NCBI GenBank assembly: GCA_003641645.1
Contig: QNAZ01000063.1
Location: 1-5,549 of the forward strand
Origin: Thermodesulfobacteriota bacterium
GTDB lineage: Bacteria > Desulfobacterota > Thermodesulfobacteria > Thermodesulfobacteriales > Thermodesulfobacteriaceae
Length of the DNA: 5,549 nucleotides
Direction: 5' to 3'
How positions within the stretch are numbered: the first letter of the stretch is position 1; each line of letters starts with the position of its first letter. Below, one piece after another: positions 1 through 5,002 of the stretch. The notes beneath the pieces are model-generated. The model had not been told where the DNA came from and did no database searches. It saw nothing but the letters and a program-made list of their open reading frames with translations. Position numbers and translations under genes: made by a program.

Positions 1-8
1 CTCCATCT

Positions 9-875
9 TTATAAATCTAATTGTTTATAAGGTTTTAAAATATCTTCCAAATTTTCTATAATAAGTTTTTTAAAATATTCTTCTTTTTCACTATCTAAAA
101 GACTACCTGTTTCATCACTTTTTATTTCTTCTTTTAAAGCACCTCTAACCCATTTTTTGATAATAAGCTTTCTCAAACCTTGATAATGTTCTATAAGATG
201 AAAATTTAAATAAGTATATTCATTTAATTTTAAATATAACTCACCTTCAAAAATTTCCAAAGGTATTATTTTAGTAGGATAAACAAATTTTTTTATTATT
301 TCGTAAAGTCTTTTTTGTGAATTTATGATAAAAACTTTTTGACCATATTTAGCATATTTTAAAAGCTTTAGTAAATCATTATTATTTAAAGCTATACAAC
401 CTTTGGTCCAATAATAATTTTTATAAAAAACTCCGTTTTTTCTTTCAAGTTTAAAGGCGCCACCTCCGTGAATACCAATTTTACTTCCAAGTGGACTATT
501 TTCTATCACTTTAAAATTTTCTAATTTTTTCATCCATTTTATAAATTTTTCTTTTTTTATTAATCCTTTATAATAAGCTAAAGCCAAGTCATTTAGATTG
601 GGATAATTAAGTTCTAAAAAATATTTATATTCTTCTGAAGCTCTTATATGAACTATTCTATATATCCCTTCTGGAGTCAAAAAATCACCTTTTTTCTCTT
701 TTGGAATTAAACTTTTAAGCCCTAATCCTATCTCATATAAAGCTATAACTTTTTTCCCTTCTTTTAATTCAAGAATCTTTTTACCTTTATCAATAAGAAG
801 AAAAGTTTCTCCTTTCAAAATGGAAATTTTGAAAATAAATAAGAAAAAACTCAAAATTATTATATTTTTTTTCAC
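9..875 (-). CDS. Exported YkuD-family L,D-transpeptidase with a C-terminal extension
   Basis: Predicted periplasmic peptidoglycan enzyme of 288 aa. YkuD (ErfK/YbiS) enzymes use a catalytic cysteine to form or exchange L,D-peptide cross-links, or to attach proteins to murein stem peptides. A hydrophobic N-terminus (about residues 4-20) looks like a Sec signal peptide, with possible cleavage near Gly22. The YkuD domain spans about 24-186. It contains GDFLTPEG (63-70), the conserved His in IGIHGGG (His136) and the active-site motif TKGCIALNNND with Cys160. The segment 88-105, with LNYPNLND, resembles the YafK-like branch. Residues 190-288 form a lysine- and glutamate-rich tail that I do not recognise. 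The start is GTG at 875, which preserves the signal peptide; its Shine-Dalgarno sequence is weak. The gene is divergent from yjbQ. Family assignment is firm, but the exact reaction (cross-linking or protein anchoring) cannot be told from sequence. Confidence 0.9.
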   Translation of the reverse strand: MKKNIIILSFFLFIFKISILKGETFLLIDKGKKILELKEGKKVIALYEIGLGLKSLIPKEKKGDFLTPEGIYRIVHIRASEEYKYFLELNYPNLNDLALAYYKGLIKKEKFIKWMKKLENFKVIENSPLGSKIGIHGGGAFKLERKNGVFYKNYYWTKGCIALNNNDLLKLLKYAKYGQKVFIINSQKRLYEIIKKFVYPTKIIPLEIFEGELYLKLNEYTYLNFHLIEHYQGLRKLIIKKWVRGALKEEIKSDETGSLLDSEKEEYFKKLIIENLEDILKPYKQLDL

Positions 876-882
876 TTCTATC

Positions 883-910
883 TTGACTTTTTAGTTTTAT
901 TAAATATTAT
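883..910 (+). promoter_or_regulatory. Sigma70-like promoter for the yjbQ-TPR operon
   Basis: TTGACT (883-888) is followed after 16 bp by TATTAT (905-910); each box matches the consensus at five of six positions. The expected transcription start is about 917, only two bases before the yjbQ ATG, and no Shine-Dalgarno sequence is present, so the transcript would be essentially leaderless. The -10 box overlaps the opposite-strand -10 box of the L,D-transpeptidase promoter. The start site is predicted, not measured. Confidence 0.6.
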
Positions 911-934
911 AAAACTTTATGGAAACTATCACAA
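906..934 (-). promoter_or_regulatory. Sigma70-like promoter for the L,D-transpeptidase gene
   Basis: On the minus strand, TTGTGA (934-929, four of six consensus positions) is followed after 17 bp by a perfect TATAAT (911-906). The expected start is near 899, giving a leader of about 24 nt. The -35 box lies inside the first codons of yjbQ, and the -10 box is superimposed on that of the yjbQ promoter, so RNA polymerase could occupy only one orientation at a time. Confidence 0.55.
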
Positions 935-1305
935 TAAAATCAAGAAAAAAAGCAGAATTAATTGATATTACTAATGAGATTGAAAAGGTTTTACCACCTA
1001 AGGATGGTATTTGTATTATATATGTTCCTCATACTACAGCAGGGATTATTGTAAATGAAGGTGCTGATCCTGCAGTAAAAGAGGACATTCTTGCTATTTT
1101 TGACAAAATAGCTCCTGAAAGTTTCAATTATAAACACTTTGAAGGAAATTCTCCCGGACATGTAAAATCAAGCCTTACAGGTCCTTCTTTAATTTTGATT
1201 GTGGAAAAGGGAAGGCTTATACTTGGAACTTGGCAAAGAGTATTTTTTGCAGAATATGATGGTCCAAGAACAAGAAAAGTATATATAAAATTTATAGAAG
1301 GTTAG
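919..1305 (+). CDS. yjbQ: YjbQ/UPF0047 family protein (TIGR00149-type)
   Basis: A 128-aa single-domain cytosolic protein of the usual length for the YjbQ/UPF0047 family. The family signatures are all present: VPHTTAGI (36-43, His38), NEGADP (46-51), HFEGNSPGH (73-81, His73 and His81), LGTWQ (102-106) and EYDGPR (112-117). Members are small trimeric proteins with clustered conserved histidines. Some databases call them secondary thiamine-phosphate synthases because of a weak in vivo activity reported for the E. coli member, but the physiological role is unsettled. There is no Shine-Dalgarno sequence before the ATG and the predicted transcription start is two bases upstream, so leaderless translation is likely. 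The TPR lipoprotein gene starts 7 bp after the stop, so the two are probably co-transcribed. The family call is very secure; the function is not. Confidence 0.95.
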   Translation: METITIKSRKKAELIDITNEIEKVLPPKDGICIIYVPHTTAGIIVNEGADPAVKEDILAIFDKIAPESFNYKHFEGNSPGHVKSSLTGPSLILIVEKGRLILGTWQRVFFAEYDGPRTRKVYIKFIEG

Positions 1306-1312
1306 AGATTTT

Positions 1313-2083
1313 ATGAGAAAAAAATTTTTAATTTTTTTTATATTTTTATTAAGTTTATTTTTATTTTCGTGTAGAGGTGAAAAAGAATTTTATTTTGAAA
1401 AAGCAGCCTCTCATAAAGAATTAGCTAAGATTTATATTAAAGAAAATCGTTATACTGAAGCTTTAAATGAGCTTGAGCTCGCTAAAAGGGCTGATAAATG
1501 TGACCCAGAAATATATAATCTTTTTGGATTGGCTTATATGGGAAAATATGAATATTCTAAGGCTGAAAAAAATCTAAAGGAAGCTATTAAATTAGATCCT
1601 AGTTTTTCTGAAGCTTATAATAACTTAGGCTCCTTAAAAATGTTACAGAAGAAATATAAAGAAGCTATCAAATATTTTAATAAAGCTCTTGAAAATCCTT
1701 ATTATATAAATTCTTTTATTGCTCGCACTAATCTTGGATGGGCTTATTATCAGTTAGGTGATAAAAAGAAAGCCATATCTATTCTTCTTGAGGCATTAAA
1801 AATTAATCCTCGATATTCTAAGACTTTAATTTATTTAGGACTTATATATTTTAATGAAGGAGATCTTAATTTAGCTAAGTTTTATTTCAGGCAGGCTTTA
1901 AATATAAATAAGATATCTGGAGAAGCAAGATATTATCTTGGAGAAATCTATTTTAGAGAAGGAGATATAAAAAAGGCAAAAGAATTATGGAAATCTATTA
2001 TTTATTTAAGTCCTGATAGTAAATGGGCAAGAAAAGCTACAGAAAGACTCTTTTTATTAGAAAAAGTATCTTCTACTTCTTAA
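1313..2083 (+). CDS. TPR-repeat lipoprotein, PilF/PilW-like pilotin candidate
   Basis: A 256-aa protein with a lipoprotein signal peptide: a basic MRKK start, a hydrophobic core, and the lipobox LFSC at 17-20, so Cys20 is the lipidated residue. Arg at +2 would favour outer-membrane sorting under the E. coli rule. Six tetratricopeptide repeats follow, at about 31-64, 65-98, 99-132, 133-168, 169-202 and 203-236, giving an all-helical protein-binding solenoid. The length and the phrase KALENPYY (124-131) between repeats 3 and 4 match PilF/PilW, the type IV pilus lipoprotein that helps the secretin PilQ assemble. TPR proteins are easily confused, and no other pilus gene is visible here, so the lipoprotein call is firm while the pilotin role is inference. 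The upstream AGAG (1304-1307) is a weak ribosome site, consistent with coupling to yjbQ. The 3' end overlaps leuA on the other strand by 11 bp. Confidence 0.85.
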   Translation: MRKKFLIFFIFLLSLFLFSCRGEKEFYFEKAASHKELAKIYIKENRYTEALNELELAKRADKCDPEIYNLFGLAYMGKYEYSKAEKNLKEAIKLDPSFSEAYNNLGSLKMLQKKYKEAIKYFNKALENPYYINSFIARTNLGWAYYQLGDKKKAISILLEALKINPRYSKTLIYLGLIYFNEGDLNLAKFYFRQALNINKISGEARYYLGEIYFREGDIKKAKELWKSIIYLSPDSKWARKATERLFLLEKVSSTS

Positions 2084-2103
2084 GAGTAAGAACCTGTTTT
2101 TTT
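2071..2103. terminator. Possible weak bidirectional terminator in the convergent overlap
   Basis: TTCTACT (2071-2077) can pair with AGTAAGAA (2085-2092) with one bulged A, leaving a 7-nt loop. On the plus strand a run of seven T follows at 2097-2103 after a 4-nt gap; on the minus strand a run of five T follows. The stem is short and A/T-rich and lies over both stop codons. This is only a candidate for ending both the TPR and leuA transcripts. Confidence 0.3.
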
Positions 2104-3710
2104 ATTTCTTCTCCTTTCTCTTCAAAAGCTTCTAAGCGATTTAAAGCTTTAAGTAAAGCTTTTAAACTTGCAATTACAATATCTCCATCTTTCCCAAACC
2201 CTGCACTTCTTAATCCTTTTTCATTTTCAATAATTAAACCACAAACACCTTCTGCTGAGGTTCCTCCTGTAAGGGCACTTATGTGAAAATCTATAAGTTT
2301 TAAAAATTTTTTTCCATCGGTTTTTTCAAAAGAATAACCTAAAGCTTCTGCTACTGCTTTATAAGCTGCATCAATAGGACCAACACCTAATCCAATTGAA
2401 ACCTTTCTTCCCTCCTTTCTATCTTCTATTTCTATTTGAGCAATAGGTTTTAAAGAACCACTATAAACACTTATAACTTGAGAAGAAATAAGAAAATATC
2501 TGTATTCATTTTCTAAAAATAAATCTATAAGAATACCTTCTAAATATTCTTCATCTATTTTTCTAAGAACATCTTTTATTTCTGTGCGAAATTTTTCAAA
2601 AATTTGACTTAATACCTCATCATCAAATTGCCATCCTTTACTTCTCAATTTAAATCCTATAGCATGCCTTCCAGAATGTTTCCCTAAAACAATAGCAGAA
2701 CCAGTCCATCCCACTTCTTTTGGATCAATAATTTCATAAGTAGACCTTTCACAAATTATTCCATGTTGATGGATTCCAGACTCATGAGCAAAAGCATTTG
2801 CTCCTACAATAGCTTTATTAGGTTGAACTATCATTTCTGTATATTTAGATACTAATTGACTTGTAGGAACTATTTTTTTTGTATTTATATTAAGCTGAAG
2901 AGAATAGCCAAGTTTTTTTTCAAAAAAATCTCTTCTTGTTTTAAGAATCATAATAATTTCTTCTAAAGCTGCATTACCTGCTCTTTCTCCAATTCCATTT
3001 ATAGTTCCTTCAATTTGGGTTGCTCCTGCCAATATAGCAGAAAGAGAATTAGCAACAGCTAAACCAAGATCATTATGACAATGAACCGAAAGCCTTAAAC
3101 TACCATTTTTAAGTGCTTCTTCATATCCTGCAGAAATAAGTTTTTCTATCAAAAATTTAATTAAGTTGTAATATTCATAAGGAACTGTATAACCTACAGT
3201 ATCAGGAATATTAATAGTTTTTGCTCCTGCCTTAACTACCTCTAAAACAACTTTAGCTAAATATTCCCAATCACTACGAGTAGCATCTTCAGCTGAAAAT
3301 TCTACATCTGGACAAAAAGAAAGAGCATATTTTACTGCTTCTCTTGCAAGTTCTAAAACCTCTTCTTTATTTTTTTTAAGTTTATATTTTAAATGAATAT
3401 CTGAAGTAGCAATAAAGGTATGAATCCTTGGAGATTCAGCTTCTTTTAAAGCTTCCCAAGCAACTTCTATATCTTTTTTATTCGCTCTTGCTAAAGCAGC
3501 AATAGTTGGTCCTTTAATTTCTTTAGCAAGTTCTTTCACTGCTTCAAAATCTCCAGGGGAAGTAATAGGGAACCCTCCTTCAATAACATCTATACCTAAT
3601 TCAGCTAAAGCTTTGCCTATTTCTATTTTTTGTTTTAGATCCAAAGATACTCCCGGAGATTGCTCCCCATCTCTTAAAGTTGTATCAAAAAAAATTATTC
3701 GTGGATTCAA
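2073..3710 (-). CDS. leuA: 2-isopropylmalate synthase
   Basis: The first committed enzyme of leucine synthesis; it condenses acetyl-CoA with 2-oxoisovalerate to give 2-isopropylmalate in the cytosol. From the TTG start the protein is 545 aa. The HMGL-like TIM barrel comes first: FFDTTLRDGEQSPG (7-20; Asp9 a metal ligand), GFPITSPGDFEAV (46-58), FSAEDATRSD (138-147), VHCHNDLGLAVANS (209-222; His210 and His212 metal ligands) and NGIGERAGNAALEE (238-251). Linker motifs are QPNKAIVGANAFAHESGIH (296-314) and LGKHSGRHA (342-350). The C-terminal LeuA dimer/allosteric domain (about 395-525) suggests leucine feedback. These motifs fit bacterial LeuA better than citramalate or homocitrate synthase. The start is set by AGGAGGTGA (3723-3715), 7 nt before TTG at 3710; the frame is open 28 codons further upstream, but that part has no homologous sequence. 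It is divergent from the DAHP synthase gene. Confidence 0.95.
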   Translation of the reverse strand: MNPRIIFFDTTLRDGEQSPGVSLDLKQKIEIGKALAELGIDVIEGGFPITSPGDFEAVKELAKEIKGPTIAALARANKKDIEVAWEALKEAESPRIHTFIATSDIHLKYKLKKNKEEVLELAREAVKYALSFCPDVEFSAEDATRSDWEYLAKVVLEVVKAGAKTINIPDTVGYTVPYEYYNLIKFLIEKLISAGYEEALKNGSLRLSVHCHNDLGLAVANSLSAILAGATQIEGTINGIGERAGNAALEEIIMILKTRRDFFEKKLGYSLQLNINTKKIVPTSQLVSKYTEMIVQPNKAIVGANAFAHESGIHQHGIICERSTYEIIDPKEVGWTGSAIVLGKHSGRHAIGFKLRSKGWQFDDEVLSQIFEKFRTEIKDVLRKIDEEYLEGILIDLFLENEYRYFLISSQVISVYSGSLKPIAQIEIEDRKEGRKVSIGLGVGPIDAAYKAVAEALGYSFEKTDGKKFLKLIDFHISALTGGTSAEGVCGLIIENEKGLRSAGFGKDGDIVIASLKALLKALNRLEAFEEKGEEIKKQVLTLKK

Positions 3711-3714
3711 AAGT

Positions 3715-3723
3715 TCACCTCCT
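3715..3723 (-). promoter_or_regulatory. Strong Shine-Dalgarno site that sets the leuA TTG start
   Basis: On the minus strand the bases read AGGAGGTGA, nearly the full anti-16S complement. The core GGAGG (3722-3718) is 7 nt from TTG at 3710. This fixes the start and rejects the longer open frame beginning at 3794. Confidence 0.9.
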
Positions 3724-3740
3724 TTAAAAATAATTTTTAA

Positions 3741-3769
3741 TTTAAAAAATTTTATCCTAATTTTATATT
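3741..3769 (+). promoter_or_regulatory. Possible promoter for the DAHP synthase gene
   Basis: TTTAAA (3741-3746, four of six consensus bases), a 17-bp spacer, then TATATT (3764-3769, five of six) would start transcription near 3776 and give a leader of about 78 nt. The region is so AT-rich that such matches arise easily, and other pairings are possible. It would overlap the leuA promoter on the other strand. Confidence 0.25.
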
Positions 3770-3776
3770 TTGCCAA
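3749..3776 (-). promoter_or_regulatory. Sigma70-like promoter for leuA
   Basis: On the minus strand, TTGGCA (3776-3771, five of six consensus bases) is followed after 16 bp by TAAAAT (3754-3749, five of six). The start is expected near 3742, giving a leader of about 32 nt that ends in the Shine-Dalgarno site. That is too short for a classical leucine leader-peptide attenuator or a T-box. An A/T-only 7-bp inverted repeat (3724-3730 with 3734-3740) lies just before the ribosome site. Confidence 0.5.
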
Positions 3777-3796
3777 TGAGTAATGATCTTGCAAAA

Positions 3797-3827
3797 ATTT
3801 AAAATTGGGATTTATTGAATTTTAAAT
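3797..3827. repeat. 10-bp perfect inverted repeat upstream of the DAHP synthase gene
   Basis: ATTTAAAATT (3797-3806) and AATTTTAAAT (3818-3827) are exact reverse complements separated by 11 nt (3807-3817). The repeat sits 11 bp before the Shine-Dalgarno site and upstream of the leuA promoter. It could be an operator for a dimeric regulator or an A-U hairpin in the 5' leader. Its A/T-only arms make chance occurrence a real possibility. Confidence 0.4.
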
Positions 3828-3838
3828 AAACTTTTAAA

Positions 3839-3846
3839 AAGGAGGT
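3839..3846 (+). promoter_or_regulatory. Strong Shine-Dalgarno site for the DAHP synthase gene
   Basis: AAGGAGGT lies 8 nt before ATG 3854. It favours that ATG over the in-frame ATG at 3866, which would be 19 nt away from the site. Confidence 0.9.
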
Positions 3847-3853
3847 TGAGAGA

Positions 3854-4963
3854 ATGATTATTATTATGGAACCCCACATTACTAAAGATAGTCCTGAATT
3901 TCAATCTCTGATGAAGTATTTAGAACGATTTCCTCATCTAAAAACTAAAGTTATGGAACACAAAGGAGTTACTCGCAATTTATTGGAAATTCATCTTATA
4001 GGTGAGGATTATATGGTATCTTCTGAAGAGATAGAAAGTTTACCAGGAGTAGAAAAAGCTATCAGAGTAACAGCTAAATATAGATTGATTGGGAAACATG
4101 GTATTTTAGGTGATTTGGATTTTGAATATAAGGGTATTCAATTTAATCAAGACTCTTTTCATATATTTGCGGGTCTCTGTGCAGTAGATACTTATGAAAA
4201 TGTTGAAAAGACTTTCAAAGCTTTAAGAGATAATAATGTATGTTGCGCCCGCATGGGTGCTTATAAACCAAGAACTTCTCCTTATGATTTTCAAGGACAT
4301 CGGAAACAATGTTTACCTTGGCTTTTTGAGTTAGCAGGAAAATATGAAATTAAAATAATTGTAATGGAAGTGCTTGCACCTCATCATATAGATGAAATAA
4401 GAGAAGCTTTAGAGCTTACAGGAAATCCCTGTGGAGTAATTTTGCAAACAGGCACCAGAAATGCTCAAAATTTTGAATTATTAAAAGCAGTTGGTAAACA
4501 ACAAGATTTCCCTATTCTTTATAAAAGAGGATATGGATTAGCTTTGGAAGAAAGTTTAAATGCAGCTGAATATATTGCTTCTGAAGGTAATACTAAAATT
4601 ATTTTTTGTTTAAGAGGAGTAAGAACACATTTAGGAGATCCTCATAGAAGTTTAACTGACTTTGCTCATGTTCCTGTAATCAAAAGACTTACAAGACTCC
4701 CTGTATGTGTAGATCCATCTCATCCTATAGGCACAAGGATGAAATCATCTGATGGAATAAGAGATATCTATCATGTTACTGCTCAAGGTGTTATAGCAGG
4801 TGCTAATGCTGTGCTTGTAGAATTCCATCCTGAACCTGAAAAAGCTTTATGTGATGGACCTCAAGCTATTCCTTTAACAGAATTGCCTTTATATTTAGAC
4901 TATGTTTATAAAGTAAGGGAAACCTATTTAGAACTAAAGAAAATGGTAAATCAAAATAAATAA
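3854..4963 (+). CDS. 3-deoxy-7-phosphoheptulonate (DAHP) synthase homologue, type I-beta-like, divergent subgroup
   Basis: Likely first enzyme of the shikimate pathway, joining phosphoenolpyruvate and erythrose 4-phosphate into DAHP. The 369-aa protein has an N-terminal ferredoxin-like region (about 1-75), comparable to the feedback domain of the Thermotoga maritima enzyme, then a (beta/alpha)8 barrel. Expected metal ligands are all present: Cys109, His290 in DPSH (287-290), Glu323 in VEFHPEPE and Asp334 in LCDG. Substrate-binding motifs KPRTSPYDFQG (138-148), RNAQNF (202-207) and KRG (224-226) are kept. Departures from the classical family are GPCSVE to GLCAVD (107-112), RGGA to RMGA (133-136), IGARN to TGTRN (199-203) and CERG to CLRG (252-255). 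The protein has eight cysteines. I recall similar sequences from Desulfobacterota. DAHP synthase is the best call, but substrate use by this subgroup should not be taken for granted. Confidence 0.85.
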   Translation: MIIIMEPHITKDSPEFQSLMKYLERFPHLKTKVMEHKGVTRNLLEIHLIGEDYMVSSEEIESLPGVEKAIRVTAKYRLIGKHGILGDLDFEYKGIQFNQDSFHIFAGLCAVDTYENVEKTFKALRDNNVCCARMGAYKPRTSPYDFQGHRKQCLPWLFELAGKYEIKIIVMEVLAPHHIDEIREALELTGNPCGVILQTGTRNAQNFELLKAVGKQQDFPILYKRGYGLALEESLNAAEYIASEGNTKIIFCLRGVRTHLGDPHRSLTDFAHVPVIKRLTRLPVCVDPSHPIGTRMKSSDGIRDIYHVTAQGVIAGANAVLVEFHPEPEKALCDGPQAIPLTELPLYLDYVYKVRETYLELKKMVNQNK

Positions 4964-5002
4964 CTTTTAATTTTTTAAAAATTATTTTTGAGATCTTAAA
5001 AG
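4964..5002. terminator. Possible A/T-only hairpin between convergent genes
   Basis: CTTTTAA (4964-4970) can pair with TTAAAAG (4996-5002), and an inner AATTT/AAATT hairpin (4969-4983) is followed by five T (4985-4989). The two convergent genes are only 18 bp apart, so a shared terminator is expected here. These stems are very weak, so Rho-dependent or 3'-overlapping termination is equally possible. Confidence 0.2.

Noticed and set aside
1..6. Possible start (ATG at 6-4, minus strand) or GGAG ribosome site of a further minus-strand gene downstream of the L,D-transpeptidase
   Set aside because: Only six to eight bases are visible at the window edge, so neither reading can be supported.
2023..2286. 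87-codon open frame on the plus strand
   Set aside because: It lies almost wholly antisense to the 3' end of leuA, and partly in another frame of the TPR gene. It has no ribosome site or recognisable domain, and both overlapping genes are secure.
2073..3710. Citramalate synthase (CimA) or homocitrate synthase instead of LeuA
   Set aside because: The motif set GFPITSPGDFEAV, FSAEDATRSD, QPNKAIVGANAFAHESGIH and LGKHSGRHA, with a LeuA regulatory domain, fits bacterial 2-isopropylmalate synthase throughout.
3711..3794. Leucine leader peptide, T-box or attenuator upstream of leuA
   Set aside because: The predicted leader is only about 32 nt, with no run of leucine codons and no room for alternative G/C-containing hairpins or a T-box.
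3797..3853. RNA thermosensor formed by the A/U hairpin before the DAHP synthase ribosome site
   Set aside because: The hairpin does not include the Shine-Dalgarno bases, and an all-A/U stem would be unfolded at the high temperature suspected for this organism.
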